Assembly: GCF_036850765.1 (NCBI RefSeq)
Contig: NC_089492.1
Location: forward strand, 106,163,022-106,227,021
DNA: 64,000 bases
Source: Saccopteryx bilineata
Taxonomy: Eukaryota > Chordata > Mammalia > Chiroptera > Emballonuridae
Direction: 5' to 3'
Shown: positions 34,662 through 46,790 of the stretch, piece by piece
Layout: each line of letters starts with the position of its first letter
Position numbering within the stretch: the first letter of the stretch is position 1
The notes under the pieces: generated by a model
What the model saw: the letters and a program-made list of their open reading frames with translations, nothing else
The model's database searches: none
What the model was told of the DNA's origin: nothing
Program-made: the position numbers and the translations under genes

Positions 34662-36026
34662 ATAGTGAGATCATTTTCTATTCTTCTTTTTATTTCCAGA
34701 GTCTTTTATAATTTTTCTAGGGATTTAGTAATGGTATATTTTAATTATCAAGAAAAAAAAAGTGGAATGAATGAGTCAATGAATTTAAGTGAGTGAGAAA
34801 AATGTAGGTGTAGTTTTATTACGTAAAGATTTTATTTTTAGTATTATTTGTTATTACATTTTACTGATAAGTGTTTACATTTATGAACTTAATTGTTTCA
34901 CGGTTTGGTGTGCAATCTTTATTGGAAAGGAGAAATAGCATGTTCATCTTGATTTTAAAAGCATGTGACATGAAGCAACTCTGCAGAAGGCTGTTACATT
35001 TTTCTTCTAAAGAGTATAGCTTCTATATTAAGAAAAACAGGGTAATAGCATTATTACTGTGTGTAAGACATAAAAAATGACTAATATCCATCTTTGTAAT
35101 GCTCATTCTTTTCCTCCTCTGACTGAGTTTAAACATTAATTTGCTTATAGAATTGTCCACTAGGGTTAATCAAGAATGATTCTATTAAAAATAACAAAGG
35201 TATAAATAAATGGAATTAAAATGGCTACTACCTAGGAAGTGTGCTTACAGATCTGCAGGATATTGACTCAGGAGTCTAACATGGCCTCACTCTGTGAGTG
35301 CCGTTTCTTAGAATAATGATATGGAGTGTATACCTAGTGTTCTAATTAAAACCCATGGCCATTCATCTATCTAATTGCAGCAATGCCCTCCAGGATACTT
35401 CTACTCCAAATGTACCATTCTTCTTTTTCCTGAGCAAGTGACTTTAAAACTACCTGGCTTCTTGCCAAGACCTGAAGTGAAAAATTTACTGACTGTGATA
35501 GCACACTAGAAACAGTATTATGGAATGAAAAATTAAAGAAGACAGGCAAAGAAGTGAGATTTTCTATCAGGTTTCGGGAGGTATAGCTTATAAGGTTTTA
35601 GCATTAGCTGTCATAATATCTAATTTTCTCCACAAATTAATACAAGTCATCTGTTAATAAGTAAAGACTTTCTAAAATATACTAAAACCCCTGAGTTTCC
35701 AAGCTCAGAGAAAAATGAAACATTAAAGAAGCAGACACAGTTATTGGGTGTGCTTTGTTATAGATTTCAACTCTGAAGGCTGGGGAAATGCATCTAAGAG
35801 CAGTCAGGGCCAGTACCCAGGCAGAATACCTAATTTACCCCATACCAGAGTATCTAATGCCAGAATGAAATTCCCTGTACAACATACTCTGGATAATAAG
35901 TACATAAATGCTATCTTCTGTTAGAGTATATTGTGTTGTTAGTTTTAATGATTTATGATCTTATGTGGGGGTGGGTTGAAATAAGCATAGGCAGGAAGTC
36001 CTTTTTTGACATGAACAATAAGACAT
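34662..36026. other. intergenic, no recognisable feature
   Basis: No supported gene or repeat. Confidence 0.55.
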
Positions 36027-36037
36027 CATCATCAGAG

Positions 36038-36264
36038 CTCTAGCCAGGTACCTCAGTTGGTTGAGTATTATCCTGATACACCAAGGCTGTGGGTTTGATC
36101 TCCAGTCAGGGCACGTATAAGAATCAAACAATGAATGCATAAATAAGTGGAACAAGAAAATTGATGTTTTTCTCTTCCTATTTCTCTCTCTTTCTCCCTC
36201 CATTGCCTTCTCTTTCCCTCCCCTTCTTCTCTCTAAAATTAATAAATAGAATTTTTTAAAAAAG
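36038..36264 (+). repeat. tRNA-derived SINE (VES-like)
   Basis: Head CTCTAGCCAGGTACCTCAGTTGG, B-box region GGGTTTGATCTCC, AGGGCACGTATAAGAATCA, AATGAATGCATAAATAAGTGGAACA, a CT-rich end and an A-rich tail. This is the arrangement of the VES-type SINEs widespread in bats and supports the bat assignment. The flanks share a short imperfect repeat (ATCATCAGAG / GTCATCAGAAG). Confidence 0.85.
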
Positions 36265-36284
36265 ATGTCATCAGAAGAATCATG

Positions 36285-36520
36285 AAAGCTACCATTGATT
36301 TAGTTATTAACTATGTACCAGAAACTCCATAAGTGACTTACATATATTAGCTCATTTAATCTTTACAACCACCATATATTGTAGCATAGGTACTACTTTT
36401 TATCCTATTTTAAACATATAAAACTGAGGTAAAAAAGAGGTTAAGCCACTTGATCAGTATCATGTATTCAGGGAGTGACAGAGCTGGATTTAAATACAGA
36501 CTTCTGGCCCCATAATCTAA
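36285..36520 (-). repeat. MIR fragment
   Basis: AGCTCATTTAATCTTTACAACCACC, ATAGGTACTACTTTTTATCC, AAACTGAGGTAAAAAAGAGGTTAAG and GACAGAGCTGGATTTAAATAC are the reverse complement of the MIR core order. Confidence 0.75.
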
Positions 36521-36536
36521 ATTAAAAAACAAACAA

Positions 36537-36539
<3 letters not shown>

Positions 36540-36585
<46 letters not shown>
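36540..36585. repeat. (TG)n microsatellite
   Basis: About 20 TG units. It explains the poly-threonine/histidine frames on the minus strand at 36410-36710. Confidence 0.97.
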
Positions 36586-36586
<1 letters not shown>

Positions 36587-37344
36587 CAGCCCAATCAATA
36601 TTTGAATTTATACATTCAGCAATGAGTTCTCCAGTCACATTTCCATTTTTTATCTCACAGAATAAATACAAGATATTTGGACAAAGTATGTAATATATTC
36701 CATTAGGCAATTATATTATTGATGTGTCTCAAATTGATTGGCAGCTGTTTAAAACAGGAACAACCACCCCTATACTTACATAATTGTAACTACAGAATCT
36801 TTTATAACTTGCACAGCACTTATTTGTTCAATACCTTGCCTCATTTACATCAAATAATAAAAAAGATTTTACACCACTTCTGATATTCTCCTCTTCAAAT
36901 CTCCCTTCTAATGACCTCTGAGTTTAACTCAGAAGCAACAAAAAACAAGCATTTATTGTTCTACTGAGACACCATCTCAGAATTATCTCTGTGTTTTCCC
37001 TAATTTAAGGAAATCAATAAAACTCACTCTGGTTATATCATAACAAGTTTTTTTTATTATTATTTAAGCAGGGAGCTTTCTACAATTCGTAGATTCAGAT
37101 TCAGCTGAGACACCTCACCTTGGTTTGCTTGAGCACTTATCTTTCAAGGCTATTTGTCGTGTTCAGTTCAAGGTTCCCAGCATTCAATGGAGAATGAGTC
37201 AGTCACATAATCAGCCTGAGCTCTGATGTTGTTGAACACAGAAAGTTTCTAGAACATTGAGTTTATTTTATGCTGGGAAAGTTAGATTTCACCCATTGCA
37301 GTCTTTGTTATTGTAATCAAGCATGTCTTTGTGGTAAGCACACT
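36586..37344. other. intergenic, no recognisable feature
   Basis: Nothing can be supported. Confidence 0.55.
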
Positions 37345-37830
37345 CTAAATTGGCCACAAAGATCCCCATCTGTTGTGGAGTCCTGTTACATTGAATGTGG
37401 GCTGGGAATGGCGGCTTGATTCTAATTAACAGAATATGGCAAAGGGATAGGATGTTACTTGCAAGATTAGGTAACAATAAAATTATAACTTTTTGAGAGA
37501 GAAAAAGAGAGAGGGTGAGGGGGTATATCTCACTCAATTCCGAGTAAAAACAGTTGTCATGTTTTGAGCTGCCCTGTGCAGAGGCACAAGTGATAAGAAT
37601 CTAATGTCTTCAGCTAAGAGTGTGAGGGTTTAAAGCCTGCTCTGTGCCACCTGAGTGAGCTAGGTTCGTCTGAACCTAGATATGGTGGCAGCCTTAGCAC
37701 AGGGCTCCATAGACACCTCACAAGAGAACCCAAGTCAGAGGCACTCAGCTAAGCTATACCTGGCATTCTGACATACAAAAACTGTAAGATAATGTCTATT
37801 GTTTCTGATTTGGAGGATAGAGTGGCATGT
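37345..37830 (+). repeat. MLT1-type MaLR LTR
   Basis: Typical order: GGCCACAAAGATCCCCATC, CTTGATTCTAATTAACAGAATATGGCAAAGGGATAGGATG, TGTCATGTTTTGAGCTGCCC, AACCCAAGTCAGAGGCACTCAGC, CAAAAACTGTAAGATAATG (the R/polyadenylation region). The 3' end near 37830 runs into MaLR internal sequence. Confidence 0.8.
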
Positions 37831-37869
37831 CATATATTAATAGATAAGTACTACAGCTTTTGTACCTGA

Positions 37870-38560
37870 CTGTGGAGTGAGGCTGATATAAAATTCTAAA
37901 ATGTGAGAGTGGTTTCGGAACCAGGCTGTGAGTTTTGAGGAGAATGTCCGTGACACCCCGAGGGCCTTGAACTCACTTGCAGTAGAAATATGGACTTTGT
38001 AGAGACTACCAGTGAGGTAGCAGAAAAAAGAGTGAGGAACATGCTATTGAAAACTGCAGGAGTAGGGGGAAGTTCTTGTTATATAATATGAGCAGCTTGA
38101 CAACTCTATTGCCTGTGGTAACATGGAAAGTAGGAAATGTGTCTTCTGAACCGGGTTATCTAGCCAAGACTTATAGCAAAGTCTTGGTGGTATTACCTGG
38201 TTGCCTTTTGCTGCATATAATTGAATGGGAGAGGACACAGATGCTTGACAGATGACTGTCAAAGGGAGCCAGGCCTTGATGTTGCTTGAAAATTCTCAGC
38301 CTCTTCCAGATGGCAGGTGACACTAAAATTACAAAATGTAACCTGAGCAAAAGTTGGATTCCTGATTGATGGCAGGAAAACATGAGTTAGAGAGAAAACT
38401 GAAGGTGTGACTCTAAAATACGTAAGAGTTCAGTCAGATTAGAGGAGATGCCCCAGAGACATACAAAAGGTCCTACAGAGAAATTATGTGTGTGTCTCAC
38501 GGTTCCCTCAAATAAATAAACAACACCAACAAAGAACCGAAAGTGAACAACTCCTATCTT
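37870..38560 (+). repeat. MaLR internal fragment
   Basis: GTGGTTTCGGAACCAGGCTGTGAGTTTTGAGGAG, ATATGGACTTTGTAGAGACTAC, GAGTGAGGAACATGCTATTG and ACATGGAAAGTAGGAAATG follow the non-coding internal part of MLT1/MST elements. It directly follows the LTR above in the same orientation, so the two are probably one insertion. No 3' LTR is visible. Confidence 0.7.
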
Positions 38561-38869
38561 TTTAGAGATTTATGAGTGTGATTTTCATAGAATTGACCCA
38601 CAAAGAGATTGACAGGAGGCTCATGAAGATTTTGAGTAAATGAGATCAGCACAAATACTGCCAGCTGAGAAAAATACATACAGGACAAACAGAGGTGGTA
38701 GTTTGGTCTCCAAAATTTTACCACAACACTATTCACAGGTGTGAAGGCACAAAAGGCCTAGGAGTAAATATCAGGACTATTCTTATTAGTTCTCTTATTT
38801 TCTGGTAGATTGCCAACCTATACACTGGGGATTTGCCTTCCTCAGGGAAGAGATAACTGGTCCATTCTT

Positions 38870-39061
38870 TTTCTTTTTTTAACTGATTTTTAGAGAAGAA
38901 GGGACAGAGACACAGAAAGGGAGAAAAAAACATCAATTTCTAGTTCTACCCATTCATGCTGTCATTGGTTGACTCCTGTGTGTGCCCTGACCAGAGATCA
39001 AACCTGTAACCTTGGCATGTTGGGATGTCACTCTTACCACCTGGGCTCCCCGGCCAGGGCC
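38870..39061 (-). repeat. tRNA-derived SINE, minus strand
   Basis: On the minus strand the head at 39061 is GGCCCTGGCCGGGGAGCCC, followed by AGAGTGACATCC and the B-box-like AGGTTTGATCTCTGG. The + strand T-run near 38870-38880 is the tail. A diverged duplication, AACTGGTCCATTCTT / AACTGGCACACTCTT, lies at 38855-38869 and 39062-39076. Confidence 0.85.
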
Positions 39062-39076
39062 AACTGGCACACTCTT

Positions 39077-40877
39077 GTTATGATATATGACACCTACACC
39101 TCAGCAGAATACTATGGTTATGTGGACACAACCTTTCCTGTTTCCCTCTCTGTAGCCTAATTTGTGTCTGCAGTGTAATTGTCAGAAACTTTAGGAATCC
39201 TTTTTTGGACGTCTCCTTGAAGCATGTGTTCAGGAATTGACAAAATAAAGCCACCATAGACAGGAGAATGATTCAGAGAAAATGTTGATTCACTTTTTCT
39301 GCATACCATCTGGGTGATGGTTTCTACATGAGGATTGTATTATTGGAAAAGATCAGAAACTTGCCATTAATCTTACCTTTAGTTTTAAATGATTCTTTCC
39401 CAGTTCTTAAAGTTCAAAAGACAATTCAAAACTATTTGGCCCATGTGATAATAGGACCTCTAGTAGCTTTCGACTTACTATTAACCAGTCAAGGTGGTAT
39501 CTGTGCTATTACCAGCAATTTGTGCTGCATTTGGATAAATATGATTAGTCAAGTAGAACACTGCTCTAAACTGAAGGAGTTGGCCACTTGACTCTCCAAG
39601 GTGTATACTAATAGATTCTGGGCATACTGTCTTTCTCAGCGTTCAGTCATTTTTGCACCTGGCTTTAAAGCATACTGCAAAATCCAGCCATCACTTCTTT
39701 TTACTTTGCAAACATCTTCAGTCTTAAATGAAGCTGTGTAGCCTCTGTCTTCTCAGATGACCTGACGATCATTCTTTAACAAAAGAGACAAAAGGTCAGA
39801 CCCCAGTTTGGCTCTACACTATTTTTCTTTTTTAAGATGATGACATCAGAGATTAGGACAGTACTGTAAATCAGAATGAAACTGTTTTTGTTGCCAACAG
39901 TGTGACCTGGCCAGAAGTTGCCGAAAAACCTGTGTCACAGAGAACTGGAACTCCACCCCACACCTCATTATCAGTAATGCAGGTAGAACCACAGAATATT
40001 ACATGACTTACATAATACTTCCATCTTTACTCAGAACCTCATCTAGTTGAATTGTCCTTGTCTTAAGAAATCAACCAATTCACTCACTCTCCTTTCTATA
40101 TCCCAAACAAAGGATTTCTGTCCAACCCATAAGCAATAAAAATTGTGCATTTACCTTCTGTGATGAAATGCTAATGCACAAGATTCCTTATATTCTCTCT
40201 TGCTGACGTAAATAAAACCCAATTGGTTTATATCAACAGAGTTCTTTATTTAAGGAGTATGCCTCCTGCCCTGTGTTAATATAAATATCTAAATTTAATT
40301 TACTTAGTCATTGTCTGTATTATGCTTTTTAAAGTTTTCATGGGTCTTACATTGTCATTAGTATTGTCATTTTTCTTGGCATTTTGTTTATAAAGAATTT
40401 CGAGTAAATGGTGACAAGTACCTGATGTGGGTCAAGAGAAATATAAATAGATTCTCCTTCAAAAAGTTTACCATTTTGTTAAGAATATAGAATGAAAATA
40501 TGGGAAAGAATGACCAGTTTTGGAGTTTCATAGGATCAGAGCATATTCAAGATGGGAGAGCTAGCTACAGTATTTATAGCCTGTGATAATAACTCACCAA
40601 AGTTGAATCAGAATACCAGTAAAGTTAATTTTTTCTATTTCCCTTGTAATAGGTTGTTTAAATTATATCTGATTTGGAGGTAAAAAATACTATATATAAC
40701 TGGTGTTTTGTTGTTGTTTTGTTTTGTTCTTGTTTAGATTACCTGATAGAATGTGTTTCTTTTATGAAAGTTTAACTTGATTACTTTTGAAGCATTGATC
40801 TTCCATTTTATAAATTGTATGCTACCTGACCAGCCTCTTCCTTCTGTGTCTTAACATACCATCAGTTCAGAAATACT
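39077..40877. other. intergenic, no recognisable feature
   Basis: 1.8 kb without a supported gene or repeat. The frame at 39328-39591 (87 codons) has no motif. Confidence 0.55.
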
Positions 40878-41350
40878 TGTTGGTCAAATAAGTTTGTAAA
40901 TTGATATATATGTTTGCTCGCTAATAGTTTGCATTGTCTGTGGGGAACAGGCTGCAAGCAAGCCGGGTTGTTATAGCCTAAAGCTTAGTTTTAAGACTAA
41001 GCTTTTCCCCACACCCTTGATTGTTGCATGTTGTGGGTGATGCACTCTTATAAGGTATCCCATTATGCCTCAGATAAGTGACTTTGTATCAGAGGCTTCC
41101 TTGTTTAAAAGGTTTTGATTTCCATACTATAAAGTGGGGCAGACTGGGAGCTTGCTCTCTCTCAGTTCCTGCTATATCCCTTGCCCTTCATGGGGAAAGC
41201 AGAAGGTTTTCTGCTTTTCCCTTGTCTTCTCTTGTGGCTTGCCTGTCTTGATGAGACACCATCCTCCGACTCTGCCATTTCTTTACCATAAGCCCGAATC
41301 CAATGGGAATCTGCATGTGAATAGCCACACTGGCAGCTCCTGGCCATACA
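40878..41350 (+). repeat. solo ERV LTR (family A)
   Basis: 473 bp, TGTTGGTCAAATAAGTTTG ... CTCCTGGCCATACA. TATA-like CTATAAAGTGGGG near 41128. Shares both ends and most of U3 with 45826-46516. The flanks ATACT and CCTGT do not match, so either the target duplication has decayed or this LTR arose by recombination between different insertions. No primer-binding site or retroviral frame follows. Confidence 0.85.
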
Positions 41351-42630
41351 CCTGTCAAATGGAATTTTTTAAGATTTGCTTCCCTAAATCTCCATTCCAG
41401 ATTCACTTTTCATCTTGTGCTGATACTAATTTACTGTTACTTCCTACTGGGGCTACTTCTTGACAAGATGGGGTGTTAAAAAGTACTAACATTTCAATAT
41501 ATGTGTGTATTTAAGAATTTAAGAATCTTTTCACATAAACACTTTAGCAAGGTAACGAACAAAGAATTGGGGAAAATAGTAACTAAGAAAAGTTAAATAT
41601 ATTGTCAAAGTAGGTCATTCTGTATTCTACTTAAAGTTCAAATAGGCCAGGGAACATTTTTATGCTGAATTAATCCTGTCCTATCAAATGCATACCTAAA
41701 CCCCCAGGGAAGCTTGATTATGTAGCTTGAGGGCACATGTTAAGAGGTCAATTGACTCCTTTCTCCTGTTATGATCATCATTAATGATAATGAATGTTCT
41801 GTTCTGGGAATGAGGTAAGGACACACTATTTTATTTTCCACTGATGCTATTGAAAATAATAGAGATATTTATATGAGAGACTTTTGGAGCATCTCAGGGA
41901 AAGTGTCCAGAAAAGGGTCAATTCAGCCTGACACAGAAATAACATCCCACCATTCAAAGATGTTTGGCTGGAGCCTGAGTCAATGGAAAGATGTGTTTGA
42001 CAGGTAAGAGTTTGCATCTTTCAAATTATTCATTTGTGTGCTTTTAATATGCTCTTTTCATGGAAATGAGTGTTCTTTCTGTGTTCTTTTTATCCTTTGT
42101 CCTAACTAGAAAGAGGAAGTGAATAAAAGTTTTGCAAAACTGTCTGTTGCAGGGGATATTAGGGGACAGGCTGGAGAACACAAACCCTTTGTCTTGCACG
42201 TGCGGGTGTGTCTATTCTTCCTGCAATGTCTGATTGGTCCAGGAGACCCAGGCCTGAGTGCAGTCTGAGAACTGAGATGATCAGTGGCAGAGTATTCGTG
42301 GTAACAACTGAGCTGAGGAGGAAAAAATGAAAGCTCTCACTAGACAGAGAACTGAAATCATACGCAGGGAAACTGGCTCACATTTCAAATGGAAGGCAAG
42401 AAGCAAAAGCATAAATGGGGAGATGTTATCGGGATCAATAGCACGGGAGACGGAGAAAAAGAAAAGAAGAGGGAGGGATGAAGCAGGTTAAATCAGGCAG
42501 TTTGGGCTCCAAGCATTTCGGAGGCCATTTCTGTGGAACTTATCAGACTTGATAACTGTTTGAGTGAAAGAAACCCCCCAAACAACAGCAGCTGAAACAG
42601 GTTAGAGTGTATTTTTTTTTCATATAAAAG
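41351..42630. other. intergenic, no recognisable feature
   Basis: No gene or named repeat can be supported. Confidence 0.55.
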
Positions 42631-42640
42631 TCTGGATTAG

Positions 42641-43009
42641 CCTGACCAGGCGGTTGCACAGTGGATAGAGCATCGAACTGGGATGCAGAAGACCCAGGTT
42701 CGAGACCCCAAGGTCACCAGCTTGAGCGTGGGCTCATCTGGTTTGAGCAAAAATTCACCAGCTTGGACCCAAGGTTGCTGGCTCAAGCAAGGGGTTACTC
42801 AGTCTGCTGAAGGCCCGCGGTCAAGGCACATATGAGAAAGCAATCAATGAACAACTAAGGTGTCGCAATGCACAACAAAAAACTAATGATTGATGCTCTC
42901 ATCTCTCCATTCCTGTCTGTCTGTCCCTGTCTATTTCTCACTCTGATTCTCTCTCTGTCTCTGTAAAAAAATAAAAAAATAAAAATAAAATAATTAATTT
43001 AAAAAAAAA
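42641..43009 (+). repeat. SINE, GCCTGACCAGG type
   Basis: 369 bp. Head CCTGACCAGGCGGTTGC, B box GGTTCGAGACCCC, body GAAAGCAATCAATGAACAAC, CT-rich end and a long A-rich tail. The target duplication TCTGGATTAG / TCTGAATTAG lies at 42631-42640 and 43010-43019. Confidence 0.95.
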
Positions 43010-43134
43010 TCTGAATTAGCACTCCAAAGCTTATAAGGAATTAAATGGTATTGGGGCATAGAATTCTTCTATCTTGTGTTCTATCTGGTGATATGATAAA
43101 GTATATCTTCTGTGTTCCCTACATGAGAAAGATA

Positions 43135-43470
43135 TGGCCTGACCAGGTAGGGGTGCAGTGGATAGAGCATCGGACTGGGATGCAGGGGACCCAGGTTTGA
43201 AACCCCGAGGTCGCCAACTTGAGCATGGGCTCATCTGGTTTGAGCAAGGCTCACCATCTTGAACCCAAGGTCGCTAGCTTTAGCAAGGGGTCACTTGCTC
43301 TGCTGTAGCCCCCCTATGTAAGCAATGTGAGAAAGAAGTCAATAAACAACTAAGGTGCTGCAACGAAGAACTGATGCTTCTAATCTCTCTCCCTTCCTGT
43401 CTGTTGGTCCCTATTTGTCCCTCTTTCTGTCTTTCTCTCCCTGTCTCTGTCACATATGCAAAAAAAAAAA
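43135..43470 (+). repeat. SINE, GCCTGACCAGG type
   Basis: Head TGGCCTGACCAGGTAGGGG, B box GGTTTGAAACCCC, CT-rich end, 13-A tail. Short duplication AAAGATA at 43128-43134 and 43471-43477. Confidence 0.92.
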
Positions 43471-43498
43471 AAAGATAAAGGCACATGCACTATTTCTT

Positions 43499-43734
43499 TT
43501 TTTTATAAATAGAATTATACAATATATGATCTTTTTTATTTTTTTTATTTATTCATTTTAGAGAGGAGAGTGAGAGACACAGAGAGAGAGGAGAGACAGA
43601 GCGAGAGAAGGGGGGAGGAGCTGGAAGCATCAACTCCCATATGTGCCTTGACCAGGCAAGCCCAGGGTTTTGAACCGGCGACCTCAGCATTTCCAGGTCG
43701 ATGCTTTATCCACTGCGCCACCACAGGTCAGGCC
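43499..43734 (-). repeat. SINE, CCTGACCTGTGGTGGCGCAG type, minus strand, with extra 3' sequence
   Basis: On the minus strand the head at 43734 is GGCCTGACCTGTGGTGGC, then ATGCTGAGGTCGCCGG, then the A-rich tail (43531-43560 on + as T-rich). Beyond that tail about 27 bp of unrelated sequence and a second short A-run follow before the target site. The 15-bp perfect duplication CATGCACTATTTCTT (43484-43498 and 43735-43749) encloses all of it. Confidence 0.93.
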
Positions 43735-43749
43735 CATGCACTATTTCTT

Positions 43750-45300
43750 AAGGAAGAGTCTATAAAGATAACACTACTGCTTACCCTCCCACTGTCCAGA
43801 ACACAATCATGTCTAGCAAAAAATGGTTCTGATAAACATATTCTTATTCTGGAATATCATGTGCCAAATTAAAATGAAAGGGGGGCCAGTTCTTTTACTG
43901 AAGAATAAAAGGGGAATAGGTACTATGAAACAACTCTGATACAAAGTTAACTGTAGCAAATACATTGTCACTATGTCGCCTGGCAGGTTACCCACTAAGA
44001 GGAAGCAAAATGATTCAAAGCTTACATAGGTAGCAGTAAATGGAATTCTTTACTTACTAGAAATTCCGTCTTTGAGAAGGAGTTGGAAATCGGCGTACAA
44101 ATGAGGATGAGAGAAATCAAATCAAAATCAGGGAGCTTTTGATTTATCATAGTGAGCTTCTCTCTGTCCTTTTAGCAAACCCATTTCTAATGCTGACGCC
44201 TCCAGGAGCTTCTTAACTTCTCCATACATTCTAGGACTTTGAAACTGAACTCTAGTTCTCATAATTAATCTGCACGGAACACAACACAATGGGAGAGAAC
44301 TTGAGTTCAACAATAACATGGTAGTCTCAAATGCACAGATCCATTTGAAAAACATTGTTTTTCCTGAGAAGATTGAACTGGAGTAATAGAAACGGGGGTC
44401 CTCTAAGAGAAAGCCACTGAGTTAATCTGGCAAAATAGACTAGCCTTAGCATCCAAACCTCATCGTAAAAGAAAGTAGTGGTTCCAAATTTAGTGTGAGA
44501 TACATCAGACCAACTCTCCCTTCCCACCTGCAGTGTGCTCTTGCTTGCTGGTTAAGAGTGGGCTGTAGTCTAAGGGGAAAATCTCTGCATTTAGAGATCA
44601 ATAACTTTATTTATTTATTTATTTATTTGTTTATTTATTTTAGCTCCCTTGATAGACTGGCTGTATGAAGTGTAGGGTACTTGCTCTCTGCAAAAAGAGA
44701 ATTAAAAGTTAATACAGCATGGAGAATGTCAAAGAATTCTATCAGTGGAATGAGAAAAATCCATTAGAAACAAAATTCCAAGTGATGAGAGGGGTGGATA
44801 TCAGGGGAAAAGTTATCAAGCTGCATATATCAATAACAAATCTGAGAATCACAATTATTCCTGGAAACTCTAGATTTCAAGAGAGAGAATTTGGGAATGA
44901 AATATCTGAAAACTTCTGGATTATTGGCCTGGACTCAAAGCTTTGATAGTGTTCTCAATGTGAAAAATCTATATTCATTGGTGGTATACAACAAAAGCAG
45001 TACAGATAAAAATAAGAATAAGGCCAAAGGCTGATAACAGAATTCAGGTGGGTGCAGAGTCAAGATTTGGGTGGGAAGTAAAAGCATATGAGAATTACAG
45101 ACAAAACTATTGTGTACCTTGCCTGGAAGTTTAAATTGACCACTAGAAGAGTCTTCCTTACCAATGACATCCTGATGTTATGTTCAGTATGCCATACTAT
45201 TCAGAAAGGAAATAGAAGGGCTATGAAATATTTTAAAATACAGCTCACCCCCAAATTCCTGTTGAACACAAACCATGTGTACATGATTTACTGGGGCCAC
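43750..45300. other. intergenic with (TTTA)n
   Basis: (TTTA)n at 44609-44641. The frames here (60-76 codons) have no recognisable motif, and nothing else is supported. Confidence 0.55.
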
Positions 45301-45344
45301 AGAGCAGAAGTTCCTTAGTCAGATATGTTGGGGGATTAGGCATA

Positions 45345-45685
45345 CAGTCAAGAGCTTCTTAATGACTGGGGTACATTCTGAGAAATGCATTGTTACATGA
45401 TTTTGTTGTTGTGCAAACATTATAGTGCAGTCACACAAACCTAGATGGTGTTGCCTACCATTGTTATTGTATGTACCCTATTTCTATATGACTGGTGGTG
45501 CAGTAGGTTTGTTTGCACCAACATCACCACAATCATATAACTAATGCATTTTGCTAGAAAATTACAACTGCTTTGATGTCACTAAGTGACAGGAACTTTT
45601 CAGCTCCATTATAATCTTATGAGAACACTTTTGTATATGCAGTCCTTCATTGATTGTGACATTATGTGGTGCATGAGTGTACTTA
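45345..45685. repeat. old non-autonomous DNA transposon, family uncertain
   Basis: GGGGTACATTCTGAGAAATGCATTGTTACATGA at one side and ATTATAATCTTATGAGAACACTTTTGTATATGCAGTCCTTCATTGATTGTGACATTATGTGGTGCATGA at the other are phrases I associate with an ancient mammalian DNA element. I cannot name it safely. Confidence 0.45.
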
Positions 45686-45825
45686 AATGTGGAGGATTAA
45701 TGGGTTGGTACATACAAATATCATAGGAAAGGCAAATGACTGGAGTTTGAAAATATACAATGAATTTTAGGATTAAGTTTTCTATGTTGGTGCAAAAAAT
45801 ATTGATAAAAAATTTAATTGATGTA

Positions 45826-46516
45826 TGTTGGTCAAATAAGTTTGTAAATATGATATATGTATATGTTTGCTCGCTTATATTAATAGTTTGCATTGGGTAT
45901 GGGGGACAGGCTGTAAGCAGGCAGGGTCATTATAGCCTAAGTAAGCCTTTTCCACCATTTTAATACTAAGAGCTTTTCAAAACTAAGCTCTTCCCCACGC
46001 CTTTGACTATTGCATGATGTAGAATGTGCACTCTTATGAGGAATCCCATTATGCCTCAGATAAGTGACTTCGTATCAGAGACTTCCTTGTTTGTATAATG
46101 AATTAAAGGTTGTGATTTCTACACTATAAAATGGGGCAGAGGAGGAGCCCATGCTAGAGGAGAGCAGAGAAAGGCCACATGGAGGAGAACAGAAGCAGCC
46201 AAAATGCGGTGGAGTGCTGAAGGAGAAGCCAGTTTGAGCAGAGAGAAGGAGATGGGGAACAGAGGTGAATAAGGCTGGTGAGGTAGAAACCTTTGATTCC
46301 AGGAAACTTGGATAAGTCAGTGGCTTTGGGAGCCCTGAATGGAAAGGGAAGTGTTTTCCCACTGTGTGTATTTCTTGCCCACCAGGTGCAAGCTAGGATT
46401 AAAGCTAATGGCCTGCCAGTTCTTGGCTCCGTTGTTTCATTCCTGTCTGTCTGAATCAAATGTGAATCTGCATGGACCAGGAGGCTGTGATGGTGGCCGT
46501 GGCTACTGGCTTTACA
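45826..46516 (+). repeat. solo ERV LTR (family A), long form
   Basis: 691 bp, TGTTGGTCAAATAAGTTTG ... GGCTTTACA. TATAAAAT at 46125-46132 and ATTAAA at 46398-46403 mark U3, R and U5. The 5-bp flanks ATGTA (45821-45825) and GTGTA (46517-46521) differ at one base. It is longer than the 40878 copy because of a purine-rich insertion in the middle (46140-46270). The frames at 46075-46554 are by-products. Confidence 0.88.
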
Positions 46517-46790
46517 GTGTAAAATTACCATCCCACCCAACTACAGAGAGATAAAGTTTAGGTATTTAAGCTTTTATTTTTTATTTTAATAAAGACTGAA
46601 GGGACCTTCTGAATGTAAAGGAATAAGGTGACTCATTATCTTTTAGTCAATTGTAAATTCTCTAAGGTTAACTTTTTCATTAAATATTTCAATTTAATAC
46701 TTACTTTTGAAGAGTAGCTTTTTTGGCTCCATTTTCTATCAAAATCAACTGATATTTGGTTTTTTTTTTTAAATTGTACTTTTGAGAAAT

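Noticed and set aside
36410..36710. Threonine/histidine-repeat frames
   Set aside because: Translation of a (TG)n microsatellite.
41134..41463. 109-codon frame
   Set aside because: Begins inside a family A LTR and continues into unrelated flank.
40878..46516. Two same-strand LTRs 4.5 kb apart, as if flanking a provirus
   Set aside because: No primer-binding site, polypurine tract or gag/pol-like frame lies between them; the outer flanks do not match, while the inner LTR has its own near-matching flanks.
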